Shown here piece by piece: positions 8,808 to 17,537 of a DNA stretch of 64,000 nucleotides. The notes below the pieces were generated by a model. That model saw nothing but the letters and a program-made list of their open reading frames with translations. It did no database searches and had not been told where the DNA came from. A program made the translations under genes and the position numbers. Origin of the DNA: JBCBSK01 sp965250105 (GTDB taxonomy: Bacteria; Pseudomonadota; Alphaproteobacteria; Rhizobiales; Tepidamorphaceae); assembly GCA_965250105.1 (NCBI GenBank), contig OZ252290.1, positions 3,596,001-3,660,000 of the forward strand. The letters run 5' to 3'. How positions within the stretch are numbered: position 1 is the stretch's first letter; each line of letters begins with the position of its first letter.

Positions 8808-9263
8808 ATGGCGACTTCTGAAGCGCAGTCGACGGGGATGCTCGATGCCCCGCAGCGGCAGGTTCTGTTGCGCATGCTGCGGGTGACCTATCCGCATGCC
8901 CGTTTCGGGGACGGTCCCTATGAACGGACGGCCGATGCGGTGATAGACGCGGCGGGCAAGACGCCTGGCCAGACGCTCGTATTGACCGGCGGCCTTCGCG
9001 ATCTGCAGGCGGCACACTTCACCGACATGGATGACGCGGCCGCCACGGCCCATCTCGAAAGCCTGTCCGGGTCGGCCTTCTTCGCCCTCGTGCGCGGCAC
9101 CGCCGTCGTGGCGCTCTATAACGACCACGAGGTGTGGCGGATCCTCGGCTATGAGGGGCCGAGCTATGACAAGGGCGGATATATCGACCGGGGCTTCGAC
9201 GATCTCGACTGGCTGCCCGCGCCGCGCATCACCGAATATGACGGTGATGGAGCCGCGTCATGA
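8808..9263 (+). CDS. Gluconate 2-dehydrogenase subunit 3-like protein
   Basis: This 151-residue protein resembles the small (gamma) subunit that accompanies membrane or periplasmic GMC dehydrogenases. Visible family features are FFALVRGTAVVALYNDHEVW and GYEGPSYDKGGYIDRGFDDLDWLP near the C-terminus. The start ATG at 8808 follows AGGAGGA. It overlaps the GMC gene by four bases (ATGA), so the two are translationally coupled. Unlike many subunit 3 proteins, no twin-arginine signal or other export signal is visible, which suggests a cytoplasmic complex. Confidence 0.78.
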   Translation: MATSEAQSTGMLDAPQRQVLLRMLRVTYPHARFGDGPYERTADAVIDAAGKTPGQTLVLTGGLRDLQAAHFTDMDDAAATAHLESLSGSAFFALVRGTAVVALYNDHEVWRILGYEGPSYDKGGYIDRGFDDLDWLPAPRITEYDGDGAAS

Positions 9264-10825
9264 CCCGGATCGACCAGAACGACCCCGCCGTCGTCATCAT
9301 CGGATCGGGTGCCGGTGGCGGCACGATGGCCTATGAACTCACCAAGGCCGGCATCCCCTGCGTCGTGCTCGAGGCCGGGCCGCATCTGACCGGCGACGAC
9401 TATGTCAACGACGAATGGGAAGCCTTCGGCCAGATGGCCTGGCTGGATGGCCGGTCGACCAGCGGCTCCTGGCGGATCGCGACCGATTTCGCCGAGTTGC
9501 CGGCCTGGATCGTCAAGGCCGTCGGCGGCACCACGACCCATTGGGCGGGCGCCACGCCGCGCTTCCGCGACTATGAGTTCAAGACGCGCTCGACCTATGG
9601 CGCGGTGGAGGGGGCGACGCTGCTCGACTGGCCGATCGCGCTCGACGATCTGGCGCCCTATTACGACCGCGCTGAGCAGGCCATGGGGTCGACGCATCGT
9701 CATGGAAGGCCGCCGCTGCCGGCGAACAACAATTACAAGGTGTTCGCCAATGGCGCGGAGCGGGTCGGCTACAAGGAATATGCCACCGGCCCCTATGCCA
9801 CCAATGCCGAGCCCTATGACGGACGCCCCGGCTCGGTTCAGGACGGCTTCAACTTCCAGGGCGACAAGCATGGCTCGAAATGGAGCACGTTGGTTCGCGA
9901 GATCCCGCGGGCGCTCGAAACCGGGTTGCTCGACCTGCGCCCGCTGTCGCATGCGGTGCGGATCACGCATGACGCATCCGGCAGGGCCGATGCGGTGCTC
10001 TATCTCGACGCCGACGGCAATATGCACCGCCAGGCCGCCAAGGTGGTCTGCGTGGCCGGCAATTCCATCGAAACGCCGCGGCTTCTATTGTTGAGCGCGA
10101 GCGCGATGTTCCCCGATGGGCTCGCCAACGCATCGGGCCAGGTCGGCCGCAACTATATGCGCCACCTCACCGGCTCGGTCTATGCGCGCTTCGACAAGCC
10201 GGTGCACATGTATCGCGGCGAGACCATGGCCGGCATCATCGCCGACGAGGTGCCGCACGACCCCTCGCGCGGTTTCGTCGGCGGCTACTACATGGAGACG
10301 CTGGCGCTCGGGCCGTCCTTCCTGGCGAGCTTCATCGAGCCGGGCGCGTGGGGCGCGAGCTTCACCGAGCTGATGGATGCCTATGCCAATACCGCCGGCA
10401 TGTGGATCGTCGGCGAGGACATGCCGCAGGCGACCAACAGGGTGACGCTGTCGGCGACCAAGCGCGACCAGTGGGACCTGCCCGTCGCGCATGTCCATTT
10501 CGACGACCATCCGAACGATGTGGCGATGCGAACCTATGCCTATGAACGGGCCGAGGCGCTCTACACATCGGTCGGGGCGATCGGCTGTCATCGCACGCCG
10601 CCTTACCCGTCGACCCACAATCTCGGGACCTGCCGCATGAGCGAGCGGCCCGAGGACGGCGTCGTCGACCGCTGGGGCAGGGCGCATGACGTGCCCAACC
10701 TCTTCGTCTCCGACGGCTCGGTATTCACCACGGGGGCGGCGGCGAATCCGACGCTGACCATCGTGGCGCTGGCGATTCGCCAGGCCGAGTATTTGGCCGG
10801 GCAGCTGAAAGCGGGCGGCGTCTAG
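9260..10825 (+). CDS. GMC family FAD-dependent oxidoreductase
   Basis: The 521-residue flavoprotein has the N-terminal FAD dinucleotide motif VVIIGSGAGGGTMAYELTKAG (broken here into GSGAGGG plus downstream helix) and, near the C-terminus, THNLGTCRMS and LFVSDGSVFTTGAAANPTLT, typical of gluconate 2-dehydrogenase-type GMC enzymes that oxidise sugar acids or polyols. It is coupled to the upstream small subunit. No cytochrome c subunit follows, so the electron acceptor is unknown, and the substrate cannot be told from sequence. A terminator lies about 60 bases beyond the stop. Confidence 0.88.
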   Translation: MTRIDQNDPAVVIIGSGAGGGTMAYELTKAGIPCVVLEAGPHLTGDDYVNDEWEAFGQMAWLDGRSTSGSWRIATDFAELPAWIVKAVGGTTTHWAGATPRFRDYEFKTRSTYGAVEGATLLDWPIALDDLAPYYDRAEQAMGSTHRHGRPPLPANNNYKVFANGAERVGYKEYATGPYATNAEPYDGRPGSVQDGFNFQGDKHGSKWSTLVREIPRALETGLLDLRPLSHAVRITHDASGRADAVLYLDADGNMHRQAAKVVCVAGNSIETPRLLLLSASAMFPDGLANASGQVGRNYMRHLTGSVYARFDKPVHMYRGETMAGIIADEVPHDPSRGFVGGYYMETLALGPSFLASFIEPGAWGASFTELMDAYANTAGMWIVGEDMPQATNRVTLSATKRDQWDLPVAHVHFDDHPNDVAMRTYAYERAEALYTSVGAIGCHRTPPYPSTHNLGTCRMSERPEDGVVDRWGRAHDVPNLFVSDGSVFTTGAAANPTLTIVALAIRQAEYLAGQLKAGGV

Positions 10826-10886
10826 CGGATCTGGAATTCGGCAGGACCAATCGCGTCGAGCTTCTTGCCGGCCCATCGCGAATCGG

Positions 10887-10918
10887 GGCCGTCCGTGTGA
10901 ACCACGGGCGGCCTTTTT
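10887..10918 (+). terminator. Rho-independent terminator after the GMC oxidoreductase gene
   Basis: GGCCGTCCGTG (10887-10897) pairs with CACGGGCGGCC (10903-10913), one G-U pair included, around a 5-base loop and is followed by TTTTT (10914-10918). Confidence 0.87.
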
Positions 10919-11025
10919 CCGTCGGGCGCCTCTTTTTCATGACGCGGCCTTCTGCCATTTAACCGACGACGGATGGGGCGTGCCGACAGCCGATACGTCT
11001 CCGAGCCGATCTGGAGGGACCCATC

Positions 11026-11463
11026 ATGACCCCGCAGCGCGTAACACTCGTGACCCTCGGCGTGGCCGATCTGGACCGGTCGCGTCGGTTCTACGAAGCC
11101 TGGGGCTGGGACGCGCATCCGAGTTCCGAAGACGGCATGATCCTGTTCCAGATGCATGGTGCGCTGCTCGGCCTGTTCGGGCTTCAGGCCCTGGCCGCCG
11201 ATCAGGGCCGGCCGGACGCCGTATTGGGCACCGGCGCGATAACGCTCGCGCAGAATCAACCGACCAGGGAAGCCGTCGATCAGGTCTTCGCGCGCGCCAT
11301 GGAGGCCGGCGCGACGGTTCTGAAAGCGCCGGAAGAGGTGTTCTGGGGCGGCTACTCCGGCTATCTCGCCGACCCGGACGGCCATGTCTGGGAAATCGCG
11401 ATGAACCCCTTCTGGCCGCTCGGCGATGACGGCAGCCTGACCTTGCCGGAGGCGGCGGGCTGA
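11026..11463 (+). CDS. VOC family protein (glyoxalase/dioxygenase fold)
   Basis: The 145-residue protein has the two beta-alpha-beta-beta-beta modules of the VOC fold, seen in VTLVTLGVADLDRSRRFYEAWG and GGYSGYLADPDGHVWEIAMNPFW. The C-terminal ligand Glu (in VWEI) is present, but the first ligand position near residue 7 is Thr rather than His, so classical glyoxalase I activity is doubtful. The start ATG follows CTGGAGGGA. It is a single gene between a terminator and the nuo promoter region. The substrate is unknown. Confidence 0.8.
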   Translation: MTPQRVTLVTLGVADLDRSRRFYEAWGWDAHPSSEDGMILFQMHGALLGLFGLQALAADQGRPDAVLGTGAITLAQNQPTREAVDQVFARAMEAGATVLKAPEEVFWGGYSGYLADPDGHVWEIAMNPFWPLGDDGSLTLPEAAG

Positions 11464-11766
11464 ACGGGCGGGAAACCGGACCTGGGACGCGCGCCCGGCC
11501 TGGCGCGGTTTTGACCGGCCTGCGCTGAAGTTTCGCGCCCAAACGGTGTTGTCGCCGGGCACAGGGTCGGCTAAGCCTAGAATGCTTTTAGGGCAAGCCG
11601 GTTCGCCGCGCTGCCCGGAAGGCGCGGCGCAACGTCACGCCGGGGCGATGCGGGCGGACCCTCGGGGCGCCCCGACGCGCTGGCGGGCTTGTCCGGCAGG
11701 GCATGGCGCGACGATCGCACGGCCCGCCGCAAGCCTTTGATATAGTGGGAATTCAGGCGAGAGCCC
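11464..11766 (+). other. Intergenic region upstream of the nuo operon
   Basis: No gene is supported in these 303 bases; a 64-codon frame at 11546-11740 is compositionally like noise. The only useful signal is the -10-like element near 11741. Confidence 0.65.
11741..11746 (+). promoter_or_regulatory. Candidate -10 element for the nuo operon
   Basis: TATAGT at 11741-11746, preceded by TTGA, is a good -10 hexamer 20 bases upstream of the nuoA start. No recognisable -35 lies at 16-18 bases upstream. Transcription would give a very short leader. Confidence 0.38.
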
Positions 11767-12132
11767 ATGTCCGATCTTGTCGTCGACTATCTGCCCATCG
11801 TGGTCTTTTTCGGCATCGCGCTGGTCATCACGCTGGCTCTCATGGTGGCGCCGTTCATGCTGGCGATCAGCCGCCCGGATCCGGAAAAGCTGTCGGCCTA
11901 TGAATGCGGCTTCAACGCCTTCGACGATGCGCGGATGAAGTTCGACATCCGCTTCTACCTCGTCGCCATCCTGTTCATCATCTTCGACCTCGAAGTGGCC
12001 TTCCTGTTCCCCTGGGCGGTGGCGTTCCACGAGATCGGCTGGTTCGGCTATTGGTCGATGATGGTCTTCCTCGGCGTTCTGACGATCGGCTTCATCTACG
12101 AATGGAAGAAGGGAGCCCTGGAATGGGATTGA
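11767..12132 (+). CDS. nuoA: NADH-quinone oxidoreductase subunit A
   Basis: NuoA is a small membrane-arm subunit near the quinone site of respiratory complex I. The 121-residue product has three predicted membrane helices and the conserved YECGF segment on the loop after the first helix, followed by IIFDLEVAFLFPW. It opens the 14-subunit operon; its last ten bases overlap the start of nuoB, showing translational coupling. Confidence 0.97.
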   Translation: MSDLVVDYLPIVVFFGIALVITLALMVAPFMLAISRPDPEKLSAYECGFNAFDDARMKFDIRFYLVAILFIIFDLEVAFLFPWAVAFHEIGWFGYWSMMVFLGVLTIGFIYEWKKGALEWD

Positions 12133-12707
12133 TCGACAAGCCGGAAGGCACGCTGATCGCGCCGCAGCCCAAGGGCGCGCTGGACCCGCGCACCGGCCGT
12201 CCGGTCGGCGCCGACGATCCGTTCTTCTCCGAGGTCAACAGCGAACTCGCCGACAAGGGCTTCCTGGTCACCGCGACCGACGATCTCATCAACTGGGCGC
12301 GCACCGGCTCGCTGATGTGGATGACCTTCGGGCTGGCCTGCTGCGCCGTCGAGATGATGCAGATGTCGATGCCGCGCTATGACGCGGAACGCTTCGGCTT
12401 CGCGCCGCGCGCCAGCCCGCGCCAGTCGGACGTGATGATCGTCGCCGGCACGCTGACCAACAAGATGGCGCCGGCGCTGCGCAAGGTCTACGACCAGATG
12501 CCGGAGCCGCGCTACGTCATCTCCATGGGCTCCTGCGCCAATGGCGGCGGCTATTACCACTATTCCTATGCGGTGGTGCGCGGCTGCGACCGGGTCGTGC
12601 CGGTCGACATCTATGTGCCGGGCTGCCCGCCGACCGCCGAGGCGCTGCTTTATGGTGTCCTTCTTCTGCAGAAGAAGATCCGCCGCACTGGGACGATCGA
12701 GCGCTAG
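12123..12707 (+). CDS. nuoB: NADH-quinone oxidoreductase subunit B
   Basis: NuoB carries the terminal [4Fe-4S] cluster N2 that reduces ubiquinone. The 194-residue protein has the expected ligands: tandem Cys73-Cys74 in GLACCAVEMM, Cys138 in SMGSCANGGG and Cys168 in VPGCPP. The start MGLIDKPEGT inside the end of nuoA was chosen because upstream frame sequence is not conserved. The 44-base gap to nuoC is normal. Confidence 0.97.
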   Translation: MGLIDKPEGTLIAPQPKGALDPRTGRPVGADDPFFSEVNSELADKGFLVTATDDLINWARTGSLMWMTFGLACCAVEMMQMSMPRYDAERFGFAPRASPRQSDVMIVAGTLTNKMAPALRKVYDQMPEPRYVISMGSCANGGGYYHYSYAVVRGCDRVVPVDIYVPGCPPTAEALLYGVLLLQKKIRRTGTIER

Positions 12708-12751
12708 AGACGGACCGCACGGGCAGGACACGGATAGACGGGGTCACGGTT

Positions 12752-13351
12752 TTGGACGAATACCTCCACGATCTGGCGGAATATCTGAACGGCGCGCTCG
12801 ACAGCGCGCTGCGCGAGACGTCGATCACCCATGGCGAGCTGACCATTGGCCTGCATGCCAGCGGGCTGGTCGAGGCCATGCGGCTGTTGCGCGACGACCA
12901 GCGCTGCCAGTTCATCTGCCTGATCGACATCTGCGGCGCCGACTATCCGGGCCGGGCCGATCGGTTCGACATCGTCTATCATCTGTTGAGCCCGCGCCAG
13001 AACGCCCGCATCCGGATCAAGGTGCGGACCGACGAGACGACGCCGGTGCCGAGCGTCGTTTCGGTCTGGCCGGCGGCGGAATGGTTCGAGCGCGAGGCCT
13101 ACGACCTTTACGGCATCCTGTTTTCCGGCCATCCCGATCTCAGGCGGATCCTCACCGACTATGGTTTCGAGGGGCATCCCCTGCGCAAGGATTTCCCGCT
13201 GACCGGCTTCGTCGAGGTGCGCTATGACGACGAGCAGAAGCGGGTCATCAACGAGCCGGTGCGGCTCAATCAGGAATTCCGCTCTTTCGATTTTCTGTCG
13301 CCCTGGGAAGGCACCGACTATGTCCTGCCCGGCGACGAGAAGGCGAGCTAG
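12752..13351 (+). CDS. nuoC: NADH-quinone oxidoreductase subunit C
   Basis: NuoC is a peripheral-arm subunit contacting NuoD. The 199-residue product contains the 30-kDa subunit signature EREAYDLYGILFSGHPDLRR and GHPLRKDFPLTG. The likely start is TTG 12752; there is no in-frame ATG or GTG that gives a better N-terminus, and the ribosome binding site is poor. NuoC is separate from NuoD here, as is normal outside the enterobacteria, but a foreign-looking gene lies between them. Confidence 0.95.
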   Translation: MDEYLHDLAEYLNGALDSALRETSITHGELTIGLHASGLVEAMRLLRDDQRCQFICLIDICGADYPGRADRFDIVYHLLSPRQNARIRIKVRTDETTPVPSVVSVWPAAEWFEREAYDLYGILFSGHPDLRRILTDYGFEGHPLRKDFPLTGFVEVRYDDEQKRVINEPVRLNQEFRSFDFLSPWEGTDYVLPGDEKAS

Positions 13352-13362
13352 GCAGGTATCCG

Positions 13363-13788
13363 ATGGCTGAAGAGCAAAAGGCGCGCTGTCTGTGCGGCTC
13401 GGTGACGTTCCGCGCGACGCCGACGAAGGATGAAATGGGCGTGTGCCATTGCAGCATGTGCCGGAAATGGGCGGGCGGCGTGTCCATCGCGGTCGAATGC
13501 GAGTCGCCGGTCATCTTCGACAGCGACGAGACCCTCGGCGTCTATGTCTCCTCGGAATGGGGCGAGCGGTTGTTCTGCACCAAATGTGGCTCGTCGCTCC
13601 TATGGCGGTCGCGCGACGGTGGCCATGTGGCGGTCGCCACGCCGGCCTTCGAGGACCCGGAGCGGTTCGCCTTCACCAGCCAGATCTTCATCGACGACAA
13701 GCCGGCCAATTATGCCTTCGCCAACGAGACCCGGAACATGACGGGGGCGGAGGTCTACGCCCTTTTCGCCGGCGCCAAAGAGCACTGA
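13363..13788 (+). CDS. GFA family zinc protein inside the nuo operon
   Basis: The 141-residue product belongs to the GFA/CENP-V fold family, named for a glutathione-dependent formaldehyde-activating enzyme. The zinc-binding cysteines are all present: Cys9 and Cys11 (RCLCG), Cys28, Cys30 and Cys33 (CHCSMC), Cys72 and Cys75 (FCTKCGSSL). It sits 11 bases after nuoC and 3 bases before nuoD, so it must be co-transcribed with complex I. It is not a complex I subunit; its role there is unknown. Members of this family have many different or unknown functions. Confidence 0.85.
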   Translation: MAEEQKARCLCGSVTFRATPTKDEMGVCHCSMCRKWAGGVSIAVECESPVIFDSDETLGVYVSSEWGERLFCTKCGSSLLWRSRDGGHVAVATPAFEDPERFAFTSQIFIDDKPANYAFANETRNMTGAEVYALFAGAKEH

Positions 13789-13791
13789 CCG

Positions 13792-14982
13792 ATGGGCGAA
13801 ACCGATATTCGCAACTTCACGATCAATTTCGGCCCGCAGCATCCGGCGGCGCATGGCGTGTTGCGCCTCGTCCTGGAGCTTGACGGCGAGGTCGTCGAGC
13901 GCGTCGATCCCCATATCGGGCTTTTGCATCGCGGCACCGAAAAGCTGATCGAGCACAAGACCTATCTGCAGGCCGTGCCTTATTTCGACCGGCTCGACTA
14001 TGTCGCGCCAATGAACCAGGAGCACGCCTTCGCGCTGGCCGTCGAGAAGCTCATCGGCATCGAGGTGCCGCGCCGCGGCCAGCTCATCCGGGTGCTTTAT
14101 TCCGAGATCGGCCGCCTGTTGTCGCATATCCTCAACGTGACGACCCAGGCGCTCGATGTCGGCGCGCTGACGCCGCCGCTCTGGGGCTTCGAGGAGCGCG
14201 AAAAGCTCATGGTGTTCTATGAGCGCGCCTCCGGTTCGCGCATGCATGCGGCCTATGTCCGGCCCGGCGGCGTGCATCAGGACCTGCCGCCGGCGCTGCT
14301 CGACGACATCTGGGATTTCTGCGATCCGTTCCTCAAGGTGTGCGACGACATCGAAGGGCTGATCACCGACAACCGCATCTTCAAGCAGCGCAATGTCGAT
14401 ATCGGCGTCGTCGATCTCGAGGATGCCTGGGCGTGGGGTTTTTCGGGCGTCATGGTGCGCGGCTCCGGCGCTGCCTGGGATCTGCGCAAGAGCCAGCCCT
14501 ATGAGTGCTACGCCGAAATGGAGTTCGACATTCCGGTCGGCAAGAACGGAGACTGCTACGACCGCTATCTCATCCGCATGGAGGAGATGCGCCAGTCGGT
14601 CCGCATCATGAAGCAATGCCTCGATAAGCTGCGCTCGCCGACGGGGCAGGGGCCGGTGCACCACACCGACAACAAGATCGTGCCGCCGAGCCGGGGCGAG
14701 ATGAAGCGCTCGATGGAAGCGCTGATCCACCACTTCAAGCTCTATACCGAAGGCTATCACGTGCCCGAGGGCGAGGTTTACGCCGCCGTCGAGGCGCCGA
14801 AGGGTGAGTTCGGCGTCTATCTGGTCGCCGACGGCACCAACAAACCCTATCGCTGCAAGATCCGCGCGCCCGGCTTTCCGCATCTTCAGGCCATGGACTG
14901 GCTGTGCCGCGGGCACATGCTGGCTGATGTCTCGGCCATTCTCGGCTCGCTCGACATCGTCTTCGGGGAGATCGACCGCTAA
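13792..14982 (+). CDS. nuoD: NADH-quinone oxidoreductase subunit D
   Basis: NuoD is the 49-kDa peripheral subunit that, with NuoB, forms the ubiquinone pocket. The 396-residue protein has the signature NFGPQHPAAHGVLRLVLELDGE, with the quinone-site histidine in PAAHG, and the segments HIGLLHRGTEKLIE and SRMHAAYVRPGGV. The length is typical. Its stop codon shares its last base with the start of nuoE (TAATG), indicating coupling. Confidence 0.97.
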   Translation: MGETDIRNFTINFGPQHPAAHGVLRLVLELDGEVVERVDPHIGLLHRGTEKLIEHKTYLQAVPYFDRLDYVAPMNQEHAFALAVEKLIGIEVPRRGQLIRVLYSEIGRLLSHILNVTTQALDVGALTPPLWGFEEREKLMVFYERASGSRMHAAYVRPGGVHQDLPPALLDDIWDFCDPFLKVCDDIEGLITDNRIFKQRNVDIGVVDLEDAWAWGFSGVMVRGSGAAWDLRKSQPYECYAEMEFDIPVGKNGDCYDRYLIRMEEMRQSVRIMKQCLDKLRSPTGQGPVHHTDNKIVPPSRGEMKRSMEALIHHFKLYTEGYHVPEGEVYAAVEAPKGEFGVYLVADGTNKPYRCKIRAPGFPHLQAMDWLCRGHMLADVSAILGSLDIVFGEIDR

Positions 14983-16145
14983 TGAGTGTCCGCCGTCTCG
15001 ACGAAAACCAGCCGGACAGCTTCGCCTTCACGCCCGAGAACGACAACTGGGCGAAGGAGCAGATCAAGAAGTTTCCCGAAGGCCGGCAGGCCTCGGCGGT
15101 CATTCCGCTGTTGTGGCGCGTCCAGGAGCAGGAGGGCTGGGTCACCGAGCCGGCCATCCGTCATGTCGCCGACACCCTCGACATGCCCTATATCCGGGTG
15201 CTGGAGGTGGCGACGTTCTACACCATGTTCCAGCTCTCGCCCGTCGGCGGCAAGGCCCATGTCCAGGTTTGCGGCACGACGCCCTGCATGCTGCGCGGCT
15301 CGGAAGACATCAAGGCCGTGTGCAAGCGCCGGATCGCCGAACGCGCCTTCACCCTGTCGGAGGACGGCGCGTTCTCCTGGGAAGAAGTCGAATGCCTCGG
15401 CGCCTGCGTCAACGCACCCATGGTGCTGATCGGCAGTGACACCTACGAGGATCTGACGCCCGAAAGCTTCGAGGCGTTGCTGGATGCGATCGATCGCGGC
15501 GAGACGCCGGCGCCGGGTCCGCAGATCGATCGTCAGTTCTCCGAACCCGAGGGCGGGGCGACCTCGCTGACCGACGTGCCCCAGCGCACCGGCAAGGCCA
15601 CCGCCGCCAAAAAGCCGGCCGCCAGGGCGACAACGGCCAAGACGACGACGGCGAAAAGCGCGAACGGCAAGACGGCCAGGCCGGCTGCGGCGTCCGCCAA
15701 GGTGGCGCCGGCGAAAACCGCCGCCTCGCCGACCCCGGAAGCGCTGGCCGAGGAAGAGCGGGCCGTGGCCGCAAAGCTGGCCGCGCTGCCGAGCGATGCC
15801 AGCGACGAGGACAAGGCGAATGCCGTCGGCAAGAAGCCGCGCGCCTTGAAGGCGCCGCGCAAGGCCGGCGCCGACGATCTCAAGCGCATCAAGGGCGTTG
15901 GGCCGGTCAATGAGACCCGGCTCAATGAACTCGGGATCTGGCATTTCGATCAGATCGCGAAATGGGGGCGCCCGGAAATCCTCTGGGTCGGCACCTATCA
16001 GTCTTTTCCGGGCCGGATCGACCGGGAGGACTGGGTGGCGCAGGCCAAGATTCTCGCCGAGGGCGGCGAGACCGATTTTTCCAAACGTGTTGATGAGGGC
16101 GACGTGGCGTCGAGCGCTGGCGACCCGACCAAGAAAACCGGCTGA
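14982..16145 (+). CDS. nuoE: NADH-quinone oxidoreductase subunit E with C-terminal helix-hairpin-helix extension
   Basis: NuoE holds the [2Fe-2S] cluster N1a next to the FMN site. Residues 1-180 form the thioredoxin-like subunit with ligands Cys97, Cys102, Cys138 and Cys142. The protein is 387 residues long, more than twice the E. coli length: a linker rich in Ala, Lys and Thr (about 195-245) leads to a C-terminal module at about 297-360 starting DDLKRIKGVGP and containing LGIWHFDQIAKW. This module matches the separate protein at 17538-18221 and the tail of RpsB, and looks like the COG3743 H3TH domain. Extended NuoE is known in Rhizobiales; the role of the extension is not established. Confidence 0.95.
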   Translation: MSVRRLDENQPDSFAFTPENDNWAKEQIKKFPEGRQASAVIPLLWRVQEQEGWVTEPAIRHVADTLDMPYIRVLEVATFYTMFQLSPVGGKAHVQVCGTTPCMLRGSEDIKAVCKRRIAERAFTLSEDGAFSWEEVECLGACVNAPMVLIGSDTYEDLTPESFEALLDAIDRGETPAPGPQIDRQFSEPEGGATSLTDVPQRTGKATAAKKPAARATTAKTTTAKSANGKTARPAAASAKVAPAKTAASPTPEALAEEERAVAAKLAALPSDASDEDKANAVGKKPRALKAPRKAGADDLKRIKGVGPVNETRLNELGIWHFDQIAKWGRPEILWVGTYQSFPGRIDREDWVAQAKILAEGGETDFSKRVDEGDVASSAGDPTKKTG

Positions 16146-16156
16146 CGGATCAGGCG

Positions 16157-17461
16157 ATGCTTCAGGACAAGGACCGCATCTTCACCAATCTCTATGGCCG
16201 TGACGACTGGGGCCTCGACGGCGCCCGTCGGCGCGGGCAGTGGGACCAGACCAAGGCCTTCATCGACAATGGCCGCGACTGGGTCATCGATCAGGTCAAG
16301 GCGTCGGGCCTGCGCGGGCGCGGCGGGGCGGGCTTTCCGACCGGGCTGAAATGGTCGTTCATGCCCAAGGAGGTCGGCGACCGACCGCACTATCTCGTCA
16401 TCAACGCCGATGAATCCGAACCGGGCACCTGCAAGGACCGGGAGATCATGCGCCATGATCCGCATACGCTGGTCGAGGGCTGCCTGATCGCCGGCTTCGC
16501 GATGGGTGCGCATACCTGCTACATCTATCTGCGCGGCGAATATATCCGCGAGCGCGAGCGGCTCCAGGCCGCCGTCGACCAGGCCTATGAGGCCGGGCTG
16601 ATCGGCAAGGACAACGTCCATGGCTGGGATTACGACATCCATGTCACCCATGGCGCGGGCGCCTATATCTGCGGCGAGGAGACGGCGCTTCTCGAAAGCC
16701 TCGAAGGCAAGAAGGGCCAGCCGCGCCTGAAGCCGCCTTTCCCGGCCAATGTCGGGCTCTATGGCTGTCCGACGACGGTCAACAATGTCGAATCCGTTGC
16801 CGTCGTCGGCGAGATCCTGCGGCGCGGGCCGGAATGGTTCGCGGGCTTCGGCCGGCCCAACAATGCCGGCACGAAGCTGTTCTGCATTTCGGGCCATGTG
16901 AACCGGCCATGCACGGTCGAGGAGGAGATGAGCGTCACCTTCCGCGAACTCATCGAGGCCCATTGCGGCGGCATGCGCGGCGGTTGGGACAATCTCCTCG
17001 CGGTCATTCCGGGCGGCTCGTCGGTGCCTCTGGTGCCGGCCGATCAGATCATCGATACGCCGATGGATTTCGATGCGCTGCGCGACCTGAAATCGGGTCT
17101 CGGCACGGCGGCTGTCATCGTGATGGATAAATCAACCGATATCGTGCGCGCGATCGCGCGGATCTCGTATTTCTACAAGCACGAATCTTGTGGCCAGTGC
17201 ACGCCCTGTCGCGAGGGCACGGGCTGGATGTGGCGCGTTCTGGAACGGATGGCGCGCGGGGAAGCGCAGAAGCGCGAGATCGACATGCTGCTGGAAGTGA
17301 CCTATCAGGTCGAGGGCCACACGATCTGCGCGCTCGGCGATGCGGCGGCCTGGCCGGTGCAGGGGCTGATCCGGCATTTCCGGCCCGAGATCGAGCGGCG
17401 CATCGATGCCTATACCTACCGGTCGAGCGGCGAGGGCGCGGTTCTGGAAGCGGCCGAATAA
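16157..17461 (+). CDS. nuoF: NADH-quinone oxidoreductase subunit F
   Basis: NuoF oxidises NADH: it binds NADH and FMN and carries [4Fe-4S] cluster N3. The 434-residue protein has the glycine-rich GLRGRGGAGFPTGLKW nucleotide motif, the NADESEPGTCKDREI segment and cluster ligands Cys345, Cys348, Cys351 (ESCGQCTPCREG) and Cys391 (TICALGD). The length is typical. It is followed by a non-subunit gene before nuoG. Confidence 0.97.
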   Translation: MLQDKDRIFTNLYGRDDWGLDGARRRGQWDQTKAFIDNGRDWVIDQVKASGLRGRGGAGFPTGLKWSFMPKEVGDRPHYLVINADESEPGTCKDREIMRHDPHTLVEGCLIAGFAMGAHTCYIYLRGEYIRERERLQAAVDQAYEAGLIGKDNVHGWDYDIHVTHGAGAYICGEETALLESLEGKKGQPRLKPPFPANVGLYGCPTTVNNVESVAVVGEILRRGPEWFAGFGRPNNAGTKLFCISGHVNRPCTVEEEMSVTFRELIEAHCGGMRGGWDNLLAVIPGGSSVPLVPADQIIDTPMDFDALRDLKSGLGTAAVIVMDKSTDIVRAIARISYFYKHESCGQCTPCREGTGWMWRVLERMARGEAQKREIDMLLEVTYQVEGHTICALGDAAAWPVQGLIRHFRPEIERRIDAYTYRSSGEGAVLEAAE

Positions 17462-17537
17462 GGCCATACATGGCGGTGTCATGGAGCGCCTGGCCATCGC
17501 GGGCCGCGCTGGGCGAAGACGACAGAGGACGATGACG

